In this document: one piece after another, positions 1 to 10,723 of the stretch
Position numbering within the stretch: the stretch's first letter is position 1
Layout of the letters: each line of letters begins with the position of its first letter
NCBI GenBank assembly: GCA_000277445.1
Contig: AJWJ01000144.1
Location: 1-45,932, forward strand
Source of the DNA: Polysphondylium violaceum
Taxonomy: Eukaryota; Evosea; Eumycetozoa; Dictyosteliales; Dictyosteliaceae
Direction of reading: 5' to 3'
Length of the DNA stretch: 45,932 bases
The notes under the pieces: model-generated
Seen by the model: the letters and a program-made list of their open reading frames with translations, nothing else
Told to the model about the DNA's origin: nothing
The model's database searches: none
Translations under genes and position numbers: made by a program

Positions 1-111
1 ATTTTTTTCAAATGCATGAAACGCATTGGGCACCTTTTTAATTTTAACACCCCCTTTGTTGTATAAATAGATAGATATAGACTCGATAATATATAGATAA
101 GATATAGTATA

Positions 112-1419
112 ATGATGTCTACAAATAAACCACCCTCTTCTACCACTACCAGCACAAACGGTGGTCCCCCTGCAGGCACTAGTGGTAGTGGGAGTAGATC
201 ACATCATCACCACCATCATCATCATCATCACCACAGCAGTAGTCAACAAAAGAAAGAAGGAAATACACCAGCCGTTACAGATATATTAAATTCTACACCA
301 TCAGATTATCAATGCAAACTAAAGTTTCAAAATACTTTACCAGATGTACCCTTTGATCCTAAATTTATATTGGTACCATCAGAATTTAACAAATACACTC
401 AATACAAAACCACATCATTAGAAAGAAATTATAAATATCCATTACATACAGACGCACAGTTGGGCATTCCCATTGATCTCATCGATGCCTCTGTATATAC
501 AACACCCAAAAACAAGATTGCCGTGCCAGAGGAAGATCAAGATCTCTTGATACCTCTAAGTCAACAACAAGAGGATCAAAAGAGAGCAACAACATTAAAG
601 AGATACAGACCCAATGCTGCATGGCTCAGAAAGACAGAGTACTTGTCATTGTTGAATGAAAATACATTTGGTCGTCCACAAAGGAGAAACAGCGCTACAC
701 CCTCGAAATCAATCAACGGTGTCAGTGTCAATGAGGGCGCCATCATCCCCATACAACAACAATTTGATGACGTCGAGTTGGTTGAAAACACATTTGATCT
801 CATCAAAGAGCGTACCTTTGTTCATCCCAACAACCCCGATCTCAAGCCCGTCAGTGTCATGTCTGTGTTGCCAGACTTTGACCACTGGGCCAACAACTAC
901 ACCGAAGTCAACTTTGACCACGATCCCATGGACCCCATCCCCTCGTCGCTTGCCGATGCAGAGCTCGACGAGTTTGTCGAAAAACAAGAGCAAGCCCGAA
1001 CTCAAGGTATCGTTAAAGGTATCACTGACAAATTTGTATATTTCATAACTCCCGATATCGTTGAAGATATAAATGACAACAACAGCAAAAAGAGACTCAA
1101 GGCCAATGCAGATGCCAACATTACAGAATACAAGATGCAAAAGGTACTCACCTCTGATATCTTTGTCGACAAGGACAATGAAAACTACTTTTTATTTGTT
1201 AAAAACAATACCGTATACTACAACAGACTAAAGACCAAAGTCAATCTCAAGAGAATCAAATCTAGAGACGATAAAATCCTCGTCGAGGAAAGAATTGGCA
1301 AACCTGAATCCATCACCTATCAAGTCAGAGAGCTCAATGATCAAGAAAAAGAAGAGAAACAATCCATTTTATCAAAACTTTTATGTGAAGAGAGAGCTCC
1401 TTTCTTTACTCAACAATAA
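112..1419 (+). CDS. paf1: Paf1, subunit of the RNA polymerase II-associated Paf1 complex
   Basis: A single-exon protein of 435 residues. Paf1 is the scaffold of the Paf1C complex, which travels with RNA polymerase II and supports elongation and co-transcriptional histone modification in the nucleus. The family core is clear after residue 65: LKFQNTLPDVPFDPKF, then LERNYKYPLHTD and GIPIDLID. The length is close to yeast Paf1 (about 445 residues). The first 50 residues are low complexity: Ser/Thr/Gly followed by an 11-residue His run coded by mixed CAT and CAC at about 204-236. Two ATG codons lie in tandem, and the first is taken as the start. The C-terminus lacks the long acidic tail of animal Paf1. 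The next gene converges on this one. Confidence 0.93.
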   Translation: MMSTNKPPSSTTTSTNGGPPAGTSGSGSRSHHHHHHHHHHHSSSQQKKEGNTPAVTDILNSTPSDYQCKLKFQNTLPDVPFDPKFILVPSEFNKYTQYKTTSLERNYKYPLHTDAQLGIPIDLIDASVYTTPKNKIAVPEEDQDLLIPLSQQQEDQKRATTLKRYRPNAAWLRKTEYLSLLNENTFGRPQRRNSATPSKSINGVSVNEGAIIPIQQQFDDVELVENTFDLIKERTFVHPNNPDLKPVSVMSVLPDFDHWANNYTEVNFDHDPMDPIPSSLADAELDEFVEKQEQARTQGIVKGITDKFVYFITPDIVEDINDNNSKKRLKANADANITEYKMQKVLTSDIFVDKDNENYFLFVKNNTVYYNRLKTKVNLKRIKSRDDKILVEERIGKPESITYQVRELNDQEKEEKQSILSKLLCEERAPFFTQQ

Positions 1420-1493
1420 TTTCTGATTCATAAATATTATCTAAATAAATTTGTTCGTTATATTATTATTATTATTAAAAAAAAAGACCATAA

Positions 1494-1520
1494 ATCTAGA
1501 TCTATGCATCAGATCTAGAT
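1494..1520. repeat. Perfect 10-bp inverted repeat between convergent gene ends
   Basis: The arms ATCTAGATCT and AGATCTAGAT flank a 7-nt loop, about 75 bp after the Paf1 stop and about 55 bp from the stop of the opposing isomerase gene. Transcripts from either strand would carry the same hairpin in their 3' ends. A role in 3'-end formation is inference only. Confidence 0.6.
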
Positions 1521-1575
1521 CTATATGAATAATAAATATATCTAAATTTATCCAACTAAAAAAAAGTAGATTTAT

Positions 1576-2256
1576 TTAAGCTTGTTTAGGTTTTCTTTGT
1601 TGTTTGGCTGGGACTGGAGCGCTGACAGCAAATTGTTTGGTGATGGCAACAAATGATTGAATGGTTAAGATGATTGGGATGAGTAACCAAAGACCGTTGA
1701 GACCAACAACGTAGACCCATAATTCAAATGGATCTGAAGAGATTTGTTCTTGCCATTTACCATAGATGTATGGGGTGATAAAGTAGAATACGGTACCTAA
1801 ACCTTGGAGAGCAGATAAGAAGATTTGGAGAGCGTGACGGCAGTTGGCTTGTTTAATGACGGCTAAGGCCAAGATGAAACAAAAGGCACCTTGAACTAAT
1901 TCCAAGAAACAGAAAAAGACGACCATTGGGTCGGCAATGGCGTATCTGAGATCATATTTGGCGTATTGAGAGTAGAGTGAAGCGTACCAGTGTGGGTCGA
2001 CAGCGTTGACGAGTGGGACTTGTTCTAACATCTTTTCGGTAAAGGAAACCTTGGATGCCTCAGTAACTTCGTGGGCAAAGAAACCATAACTACCTTCGAG
2101 GATGATATGGATGAGACCTGACCAGAGTAACCAGAAAACAATAAGTTTTTCCTTTTTAACACAAGAAGCTAAAAGAACACAAAAAACTGATAAAACAGCT
2201 AATGGAACAAATGCTGGGATTTGGACATCCTTGATTAATTCTAAATATTGATCCAT
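1576..2256 (-). CDS. ebp: EBP-type sterol delta8-delta7 isomerase (emopamil-binding protein family)
   Basis: A 226-residue multi-pass membrane protein, matching the usual EBP length of about 230. EBP isomerises the ring-B double bond of sterols from delta-8 to delta-7 in the endoplasmic reticulum. Key family positions are visible: His50 and Glu54 in [13 protein letters not shown], the [13 protein letters not shown] stretch (about 98-110), Glu119 in FCFLELVQG, and Asn187/Trp190 in [10 protein letters not shown]. About four hydrophobic helices are evident (about 12-30, 37-55, 110-135 and 180-203). The C-terminus KPKQA has lysines at -3 and -5, as in a dilysine ER-retrieval signal. It converges with paf1 and diverges from the C39-like gene across about 600 bp. 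The sterol product is inferred from the family. Confidence 0.88.
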   Translation of the reverse strand: MDQYLELIKDVQIPAFVPLAVLSVFCVLLASCVKKEKLIVFWLLWSGLIHIILEGSYGFFAHEVTEASKVSFTEKMLEQVPLVNAVDPHWYASLYSQYAKYDLRYAIADPMVVFFCFLELVQGAFCFILALAVIKQANCRHALQIFLSALQGLGTVFYFITPYIYGKWQEQISSDPFELWVYVVGLNGLWLLIPIILTIQSFVAITKQFAVSAPVPAKQQRKPKQA

Positions 2257-2853
2257 AATTGAAATATGATTGATGATCTTCTTTATTACAACAAGTTATT
2301 TACTACTTAATTTTTGTGATGATGATGAAAAAAAGAAATGATTTTTTTCATCAGGGCATGACTTGCCCCCAAAAAAAAAAAAAAAAACTGTCCTCAGAAA
2401 AAAAATTCAAAAAAATACTTTAAAAAAAAAAAATTAGCCATTCGTCATTTTTGAAATTCAGCATCACAATCAGAATCATTCTTGTTGAGGTGATCAATAA
2501 ACAACATTTTCACAAAAAAGGTAATTTTTAGTTTTTATTAAATTTTATTTTTCTATTAAAAAATATACATCACACAAGTTTTTGTATAGACTCATCTCTA
2601 TGGGTTTCTATTTTTGTTTTAAAGTGAACGCAAACCTAAATTCGAAACTTATTTTCTTTGGGAAATTTTCTTTATCAATTATCAATGGTTCCAAATCCCG
2701 CTCAAAATATCTGATTTTTTTTAAATTTTTTTTAAATTTTTTTTAAATTTTTTTTTCCTCAACATTCCTACAAAATGAGTTTTTAGAAAAGAATCATCAT
2801 TGTATTTATTGTTGTAGGAGTAATATATTTTATTATTATTATAATTATTTAAA
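2257..2853. promoter_or_regulatory. Shared upstream region of two divergent genes
   Basis: About 600 bp of A/T-rich DNA separate the isomerase start (-) from the protease start (+). It holds homopolymer runs at about 2369-2387 and 2395-2435, repeated runs of T with interspersed AAA at 2707-2755, and a small GGGCA/TGCCC hairpin at about 2354-2368. No ORF or RNA gene was recognised. Confidence 0.4.
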
Positions 2854-3530
2854 ATGTTGTACAAATCTATTTTATTATTAGCACTTTTTGTTGGTACTAT
2901 TTATTGTAATATAGTTCTTCCATATCCATATCCATTATATAAACAAGTAAGTTGATACAATACAATCAATACAAATCTATGTTGAGTGTGGAATACACCC
3001 TTTCGGAATTTGAATTTGAGATTTTTTTAGGGCCACAAACACATATTAATTCAATTTTTACTTTTACAAATAAATAGTGTGATAGCAGATGGGCAAATAA
3101 TGTCATTATGAATGAAACTATTTGTGATGTTGGTTGTTTAATGTCATCTATTAGTATGTCTATTGCAGGTAGAGAACTTTCAATCAATGGTCAATTATCC
3201 ACACCAGCTACATTGAATGCTTGGTTGAAATCAAACAACGGATACACTGATGGTGATCTTTTGATTGAAAATGCCATCCCAAATATCTCCCCAGTCATTC
3301 AATGGGTCGGTTCCTATGAACACTCTGATTTTACCATTCAAGATATTCAAGATATGTTGGATCAACAAATTGTTGTAATTTTAAATGTTAATAATGGTGG
3401 TCACTTTGTTTTAGCAATTGGTTATGATGAGACCAACGATACTATCTATGTCAATGATCCAGGTTTCAACAAACAATCATACACCTATGAAGATGCTGTA
3501 GGTTACAGAATTTTCAAAATCATGTCTTAA
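2854..3530 (+). CDS. Secreted C39-like cysteine protease (Peptidase_C39_2 type)
   Basis: Two exons, 2854-2946 and 3078-3530, with a phase-0 intron starting GTAAGT and ending TAG, give 181 residues. The first exon encodes a signal peptide (MLYKSILLLALFVGTIYC) and then a Tyr/Pro-rich linker. Exon 2 begins QCDSRWANNVI across the junction, the opening motif of the C39-like family. Candidate catalytic residues are Cys51 in DVGCLMSS, His140 in NNGGHFVLAIGYD, and Asp158 in VNDPGF. There is no ABC-transporter part, so this is a free-standing secreted papain-fold enzyme and not a bacteriocin exporter. The substrate is unknown. Earlier starts are excluded because the signal peptide fits this ATG, which is preceded by AAA. 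Confidence 0.8.
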
Positions 3531-3895
3531 AAAAAAAGATGTATTGCCAATATCGGATAAAAAACTAATAAAAATAGATCATATCTGTGATTTATGATTT
3601 ATACCTACCCCAAAAAAAAAAAATAACTTAAACCATTTCTCGAATAACCTTTGTTTTTTATTTAATTTTAAGTGTACATTGACCTCCAATTTAAATTTTG
3701 TCCACGCAAACGTTTGTATAAAATTTTTTAAAAAATAGATTTTTTTTATTTTTCAATTTTTTTCATATAGATACATCTGTTCATTGTTTGATTTATTACT
3801 GCATTTTAAATCTACATATTTTTAAATTTCATGTTGGGATAAAAAGAGATACCGAATATATAAAATTTTAATTTTTTTTTTTTACTAAAAAAATC
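3531..3895. other. Intergenic spacer upstream of glycerol kinase
   Basis: A/T-rich DNA with poly-A and poly-T tracts between two plus-strand genes. It presumably holds the 3' UTR of the protease gene and the glycerol kinase promoter. No ORF, RNA gene or strong inverted repeat was seen. Confidence 0.4.
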
Positions 3896-5700
3896 ATGAA
3901 TCAACTAATCAAAAAAATCGGTACCTTGGACCACCATTTTTATATAAATCTTAGAAAAATTTATAGTACCGCTCTAAGCACCACCACTATCAATCATATT
4001 AAACACTATTCGTCATCGTCATCTAGAACACCGTCATCTTTTATGAAACCATTTATCGGAGCTATAGATCAGGGTACTTCAAGTACCCGTTTCATTCTTT
4101 TTGACAAGAATGGTGACACACTTTTGTCTCACCAAGTGCCACTAACTCAACACTATCCTCATTCTGGGTATGTATATTAGTACGGTTCTGTTAGAATAGG
4201 AAACTAATACACTATCACTGTAGATGGGTAGAACATGATGGTAAAGAGATTCTTGATAGTGTAAATATATGTATTGAAAAAGTTATGCAAGAGTTTTATG
4301 AAAAGAATTATGGAACCAAAGAGGATATTAAAGCAGTCGGTATAACAAATCAAAGAGAAACAACCATTGCATGGGACAAGAATACAAATGCCCCACTCAA
4401 CAATGCTATCGTTTGGTGTGATACACGTACATCAGATTTGGTAGGTTATTTTACAAACAAAGCAAAGAAATTGATAAAGAATTCAACAACTGCAGTAGCA
4501 ACAACAACAAAATTAGAGGATGGAGCAAATAATAATGAATTGGAACCAAAGAATTATCTCAGAGATAAATGTGGATTACCATTTAGTACATATTTTAGTG
4601 CAGTCAAATTGAAATGGTTGTTTGATAATTGTAAGCAGGTAAAGGAAGCACATGAAAAAGGAGATTGTAAAGTTGGTACCATTGATAGTTGGTTGGCTTG
4701 GAATTTGAGTGGTGGTAAATTACACATCACAGATGTCACCAACGCTTCGAGAACAATGTTGATGAATTTACATACTTGCAAGTGGGATAAAGAGTTGACA
4801 GATTTCTTTGAGGTGCCTATTGATGTTTTACCAGAAATTAAAAGTTCATCAGAGGCCTATGGAACCATCCAAGGAGGTCCATTGGACGGTGTTCCCCTTG
4901 CAAGTATTCTGGGCGATCAACAGGCAGCCATGGTGGGCCAAATGTGTTTTGAAAAGAGTCAGGCTAAAAACACATATGGCACTGGATGCTTTTTATTGTA
5001 CAACACTGGTGAAAAGATTGTTCCCTCGAGAAATGGATTGTTGACAACTGTTTGCTATCAATTGGGTCCCAAAGCCCCCGTTATCTATGCATTGGAGGGA
5101 GGTGTGGCTGTGGCAGGATCTGGTGTCCAATGGCTCATCAAAAACATGGGAATTGCATCCAGTTCCAAAGAGATTGAAGACTTGGCTCACTCTGTTAAAG
5201 ACACTGGCGGCATGTATTTTGTTCCAGCCTTTTCTGGCCTCTTTGCTCCATATTGGCGTGAAGACGCACGTGGTGTGATGGTGGGGCTCAATCATCATAC
5301 CAATAAGGCTCATTTAGCATTATCCGTTTTAGAATCCACCTGCTACCAAACCTACGAGGTTTTGGAGGCAATGCAAAAAGACTCTGGAGACAAATTGATT
5401 GAGCTCCGAGTCGACGGAGGTATGGCTAAAAATAATCTCATGTTGCAAATTCAATCTGATATCCTTGGTCTACCGGTACTTAAACCAACCAATTTAGAAA
5501 CCACATGTTTTGGCGCAGCTTTTGCTGCAGGTATGGCTGTCGGTGTTTGGAAAGAGTCTATGGAGTTTAAAACAGGTATGAAATTCACACCCCAACTCGA
5601 TGAAAATACAAAATTAAAGAAAATTAAAGGATGGCACAAAGCTATTTCAAAATCAATCAATTGGATTGATCTTGAAGAAGAGCAAGAAGACAATGAATGA
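3896..5700 (+). CDS. gk: Glycerol kinase with an N-terminal presequence
   Basis: Exons 3896-4167 and 4224-5700 are joined by a 56-nt intron (GTATGT...TGTAG) inside the HSGWVEHD motif, giving 582 residues. The enzyme converts glycerol and ATP to glycerol-3-phosphate. FGGY-kinase landmarks: the phosphate-binding GAIDQGTSSTR (about 55-65), ITNQRET (about 131), the catalytic-site GDQQAAM (Asp322), YGTGCFLLYNTG (about 342), and RVDGGMAKNN (about 486). A presequence of about 50 residues precedes the kinase start; it is rich in Lys, Ser, Thr and aromatics with very few acidic residues, and resembles a mitochondrial targeting peptide. A second in-frame ATG just before KPFIGAID could give a cytosolic form. 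A Thr/Asn/Glu-rich insert of about 30 residues lies near residue 175-200. Confidence 0.93.
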
Positions 5701-6099
5701 GAATAAAAAGTAAATAAAAAAGATAAATTTGTAAATTATAACCCCTCTTGTATATCTATGTTTGGCTCACATTATAAACTCTTCAACCCAATTATAAATT
5801 AAAAAGATATGACCTTGTTTCATTGAATAGCTTTATAGTTCACAGTAGCCATTAATTCTAAAACTATTTAGAAGTGTATCCTCATACAGCTTGAACTATT
5901 GCTAAGTAGTTTGAGAGTTAATGGTCACTTTGAACTAAAAACCTATCAAGAACTCAAATCGACCTCGATTGATAAATACTTTAAAAGCACACAATTTTTC
6001 TGGAATGATCGTTTTTCCTTTTTTTTTTTTTTTTAATTTTAAATTTTTTTTATTTATTCGTTTTGCAATTTTAGTTAATTAAAGATATATTGATTAAGG
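5701..6099. other. Intergenic region carrying a long hairpin
   Basis: The region between glycerol kinase and the Rab escort gene contains the hairpin at 5837-5936, described separately, followed by poly-T and A/T-rich promoter-like DNA at 6015-6060. No protein-coding potential was seen. Confidence 0.45.
5837..5936 (+). ncRNA. Candidate structured RNA: 35-bp imperfect hairpin with nested stem
   Basis: Positions 5837-5871 are the near-complement of 5902-5936. Of 35 pairs I count 29 Watson-Crick, 3 G.U (only if read as + strand RNA) and 3 mismatches. The 30-nt loop contains a second stem: 5872-5879 pairs with 5884-5892 with one bulge, closing a 4-nt loop. It lies 137 bp beyond the glycerol kinase stop, so it could be part of that 3' UTR or an independent transcript. 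The shape resembles a small-RNA precursor, and dictyostelids are known to make hairpin-derived small RNAs. Transcription is not shown by the sequence. A small inverted-repeat transposon remnant is an alternative. Confidence 0.4.
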
Positions 6100-8008
6100 A
6101 TGGAGGAAGAACAAAGATTAAACATAAAAAAAGAAAAAGAGACTTGGATTGATGTTGATCAATTTGATGTTGTATTATTAGGAACTAATTTTATTGAATC
6201 TATTTTAGCTGGGTAAATACTCTATTGTTTGGATAGGACATATGTTAGTTGATTTATATATTTACTAATATATTTATGACGACTCAATCTGTAGTGCTTT
6301 AGCTAGAGCAGGAAAGTCAGTACTTCATTTAGACAAGAATTCATTTTATGGTGGATTTGATAGTTCATTTACATTATCACAGTTGGCAACTTTATTGGAA
6401 GAATCAAAAGATGTAAAGGATCCAATTCCACCTTATCTATCAAATGTTATAGTTACAGATAATTCTAAAATATTTGAAGAGGAGGAAAGATTAGAGCAAG
6501 AAAGAAAAGATAAAGAGGAGCAAGAAGAACAAGAAAGAAAAAGATTAGAACAAGAAAAAGAAAAACAAACAGAACAACAAGATACTAAAGATGATGAAAC
6601 CAAAGGAGGAGAAGGAGAGGAATCTAAAGGAGAAGAACAACAACAAGAACAAACACCAATAGTCAAGAAACCAATCAAAAAGACATTACATGAACTTGGT
6701 AGATTCTTTAGTATTGATTTAGCTCCAACTCTACTCTATAGCAGAGGATCAATGGTTAATCTCTTGATCTCATCATCGGCTTCAAAGTATTTAGAGTTTA
6801 AATCATTGGATCAAAACTATTTGTATGCTAAAAACACTCTTTACAATATCCCTTCAACAAAGGGATCCATTTTCAAGGATAGCACATTTAGTCTCAGAGA
6901 AAAGAGATTAATTATGAAGTTTATTGAAACTATTAGAGAGCTAACTCAACCCACTGAAAATGAACAAGACAAACAAGAGCAAGAAAAGAAACTTGAGGAA
7001 TTGAATAGCAAGCATGATGGCAACTTTTTGAAATTGGTAAAGAGCTTTGGTATGACAGAGTTGGTAGAGTCGTTTGTACTCTATGGTCTATCGCTTATTC
7101 ACGAAAACCTCGAAAGTATTTCATTGAAACAGGGTGTAGAGTCTGTGCAATTGTATGTGTCTTCTTTGTTGGTGTATGGCACATCACCATTCCTTGTACC
7201 ATACTATGGTTGTGGTGATATCCCTCAAGCCTTTTGTAGACTATGTGCAGTATATGGTGGAACCTATGTTCTCCAAAGATCAGTGGAATCTCTTTCATTT
7301 GACGAGAACAACATATTACAAGGCATAAAGTGTACCGAAGGACAACCTATTAAAACCAAATACTTTATTGCTTCGCCAGCCTATGTCAAAACCCTCGATA
7401 CACAAAACACTTATCCAACCATCACAAAACGTTACTCTAGATTCATTGGTATCACAAACAAAAAGCTAAACAACACTTTGGAACAATCATTTATCACTCT
7501 TCCACCAAACACTTGTTCAAACAAAAACGTTATCAATATTCTTCAACTTGATTCAATCTGTGTCCCCTATCTTAAAGGAAAGAGTAAGTAGAGTAGTAGT
7601 GGGAGTATATTTATAGTATACTAATATATATAATTATCATTAGCTCTTTATCATTTCACAACTCTATCAGAAGGTGAATCAACAGCAGAAGAAGATTTGA
7701 AATCAAGTGTAGATAATTTCTTTGCCAACAATACTCAAGAAGCAACCAGTACAGATAAACCAAGATTAGAATGGTCAAGCTATTTCAACTTTACATTTGA
7801 AACTTTAACAAATGATATCAAAGAAAAGAATGTATTAAACAAGGATGGTGGTGTGTTGGTATGCTCAGATTCACCAATTGGTTCAACTATAGATTATGCA
7901 TCTCAACTCGAGGAAGCCAAAAAACTATTTGAATACATTTGTCCAAATGAAATCTTTTTAGAAAAGGTACCCGAGCCTGAAGATATCGTTTGGGGTGAAG
8001 CTCAATAA
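6100..8008 (+). CDS. CHM: Rab escort protein (REP/choroideremia family, GDI fold)
   Basis: Three exons, 6100-6212, 6295-7583 and 7644-8008, give 588 residues. Exons 1 and 2 meet in SILAGALARAGKSVLHLD. REP presents newly made Rab GTPases to geranylgeranyl transferase II. The FAD-fold-like start FDVVLLGTNFIES and LDKNSFYGG are shared with Rab GDI. The following FDSSFTLSQL, the 588-residue length and the charged insert favour REP over GDI, which is about 445 residues. The insert (about 90-150) is a Glu/Lys/Gln-rich run coded by GAA/CAA/AAA repeats. SVQLYVSSLLVYGTSPFLVPYYGCGDIPQAF covers the conserved central region, shown here only as its features: the YG-G-ipQAF core is intact. The split at the GTAAAT donor was chosen because it restores the Gly-x-Gly region. 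Confidence 0.85.
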
Positions 8009-9839
8009 ACTGTTGTTTGTCTTTTAAAATATAGTCATTATTATTTGTATTCTTAATAGCAGTATTAAAAGAAAAAGTGACTACAGGGTGTGACCTATTA
8101 AAAACTCTACTTTTGGTCAGTTTATTCATTTCCCACCGATAACCCTAATCGTTTTTGGTTAGAAATCACGGTTTTTTTAAACCCTGACATCATTGGAAAG
8201 GGATTATATCTGTTTTAAAATTTTAGTCCATATGGATTTTGAATCTAACTATTGACCACAGCTATAGGCATTATTAATTTTCATTATATCTGGACCAAGT
8301 AACCAGTGGATTTTGAACTTGAGTAGATTAATTATTCGTAAATTCAAGACAAAGGTGCAACTGATCAAAGAGCCACGCCAGTGTACAATTAAGGCCAAAT
8401 TGGTAAAATATTAGTTTAGGCTTCTATAGCGAGAATATGTTCCTAAGACAAACATTTTCCATATTCACTGTAATCGTACTACATGGTATCTCGTTTTTGA
8501 TCCATTTTTTTCATCAAAATCAAAAAGAAAAAATAATGATAAGATATGAATATAATCGAAGTAAAACATTTTGTAAAATCATAACGGCTGCTATTAGAAT
8601 CATGTATTATTATTAATTCTGACAACAAAACTTATCCCAATTTGTTCCCTAAATAAAGATTTTAATCTTCATTTCCACTTGTTTGGCTGGTCTAAAAAGA
8701 TAAAATTTTTTTTCCCACCATAAGCAGTTTTGAATTATTCTCATTGACTTTTTCTATTCTATCTAATGATTTTTCAATTCTGTAACAAGAGGTAGAGTAA
8801 TTTTTTTAATTGTGAATTTGGGTTTGGTGTTGTGTTACATTAATTCTTACAAAATATCACAGTTATCAATCGACTTAAAAAACAATTTACTATACCTCTG
8901 TTCACAAAAATGATGTGCGATTTTCCAACTCAACCTCCCCAATCTGGTGATTGGTATTCAAATAGATAGGTTGGAGGTGGAGTATGAAAATTACACATCA
9001 TGGATGTGATAATAATATGAAAATTGTGAGTTTTAATACGACCAACTGGTGATTAGTACAAATCATGTTCGACTACCTTTTCACTATATACATTTAAAAT
9101 ACAATATTATATATCACTCAATACATTTTATTAAAATATATATATAATATAATTGCTCTCTTTATTATCCAGAGTAGATATGAAATATTTAAAAGTTTAA
9201 AAATGGAAAACGCTCATTATATTTTAAAGAAAAAGGGTAAATATTCATTTCTTTGTGATATTAAAAGATGTATTATAATTATTAATATTAAAATAGAAGC
9301 TTAAAGTTGGGAAATATAAAATACTATTATTTTTATTGAGGATTTCAAGAGCACAACAAATTTAAGTACTTATACTCCTATTCAGATTGACCAAATTTTG
9401 GAGGCCTTACCGCGTTATCTTTATGGAATGAAATATGATCATTCAAAAATTTTTTTTTTTTTTTTCTATTTTTTCAATCAACACTAATTTTTCATTTCTA
9501 GAAAATCTTTGAATTAATTGATTTCTTTTGATCGATATTATCATCTCTATCATTGAAATATTCAACTTATTATAGTATTATAATATAAAGATAGTCGTTT
9601 TCGAGTCGATTTTTATCTTTTCTTTATTTTATCTATTTGGAATATTTCATAATCAACATTAATAGTAGATTGATATAGTTTTTGTACCGTGATTGATTGC
9701 TTTGACATAATATCACAAAACTCACACACAACCCACAGCTTCACAAAGCACAACAACAAACTCACACACACAACTTTATATTCAAACAATCACCACCTCT
9801 TTTTAAACACTTTCAAACATATATATATAACTAAATACA
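8009..9839. other. Long intergenic region with a strong hairpin
   Basis: About 1.8 kb lie between the REP stop and the SmB start, with no coding potential I can support. It holds the hairpin at 8910-9001. A short sequence resembling CTGGTGATTRGTA occurs twice, in that loop at about 8945 and again at about 9045. The last 150 bp, rich in CA and AC and ending in ACTAAATACA before the ATG, look like the SmB leader. The T-run at about 9450-9466 is typical of promoters in this window. Confidence 0.4.
8910..9001. ncRNA. Candidate structured RNA: 29-bp imperfect hairpin
   Basis: Positions 8910-8938 pair with 8973-9001 around a 34-nt loop. I count 24 Watson-Crick pairs, one G.U and four mismatches, without bulges. 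It sits in a long gene-free interval, about 900 bp downstream of REP and about 840 bp upstream of SmB, so it is less easily explained as a 3' UTR element than the hairpin at 5837. Arm sequences of the two hairpins are unrelated. It may be a small-RNA precursor or a degenerate inverted-repeat element. Strand is not determined. Confidence 0.38.
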
Positions 9840-10723
9840 ATGGTAGGTTAACAATGCATTTGTAATGCGATGATGATACATGTAAAGATGAAATACTAAT
9901 AAACACTGGTACAATATAGTCTGGTTTACCAAAGAGCAGTAAAATGCTCCAATATATAAATTATAGAATGAGAGTTACAATTGAAGATGGTAGAATTATA
10001 GTTGGCAGATTTTTAGCATTCGATAAACATATGAACGTCGTTATTTGCGACGCAGAAGAGTTTAGAAGAATCAAGCAAAAGGGTAAAGATGACAGAGAAG
10101 AAAAGAGAACATTGGGTATGGTTTTAATCAGAGGTGAGACTGTTGTTTCGATGTCTGTCGAAGCACCACCACCCGAAGATGCAAAAATTGCCAAATCAGC
10201 CCCTATTCCAGGTCCAGGTATTGGTAGAGCTGCTGGTCGTGGTATGGGCGGTGTTCCTATGCCACAAGGCATGGGTGGCGGTCCCATGGGTCTCACTGGA
10301 CCCGTTCGTGGTGTAGGTGGACCCGCTCCAAACATGATGATGCCCAACAATGGCCCACCTCCCCAAGGCGGTGCATTTAGAGGCGGTCCTCCAGGCGGTC
10401 CTCAAGGTTTCCCACCCGGTGGTCCAATGCCACCACAATCATATCCACCAAACATGCCACCACAAGGCTTCCCTCCCGGCGGTCCAATGGGCAGAGGTTT
10501 CCCACCCGGTGTCCCACCACAAGGCTTTCCTCCAGGCGTTCCACCACAAGGCTTCCCACCCGGTGGTCCAATGGGCAGAGGTTTCCCTCCCGGTGTCCCA
10601 CCACAAGGCTTCCCACCCGGTGGTCCTATGGGTAGAGGTTTCCCTCCTGGTGGCCCAATGGGTAGAGGAGGTCCACCCCAAGGCTATCCACCCCAAGGCG
10701 GTCCAATGGGCAGAGGCAAATAA
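9840..10723 (+). CDS. snrpB: Spliceosomal small nuclear ribonucleoprotein SmB/B'
   Basis: Two exons: exon 1 codes only the initiator ATG (9840-9842), then a 77-nt intron (GTAGGT...ATATAG), then 9920-10723, giving 268 residues beginning [20 protein letters not shown]. SmB is one of seven Sm proteins forming the ring around U1, U2, U4 and U5 snRNAs. Sm motif 1 is at about 10-45 ([19 protein letters not shown]) and Sm motif 2 ([17 protein letters not shown]) follows. From about residue 90 the tail is a Gly/Pro/Met proline-rich domain with repeats of PPQGFPPG and GGPMGRG, as in metazoan SmB. The family N-terminus (KSSKML just after the start) supports the one-codon first exon. Internal ATG at 9944 would lose the first strand of the fold. 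Confidence 0.92.

Noticed and set aside
8230-8320. Possible inverted pair around CCATATGGATTTTGAA and ATATCTGGACC
   Set aside because: Only about eight consecutive bases pair well; the rest is scattered matching.
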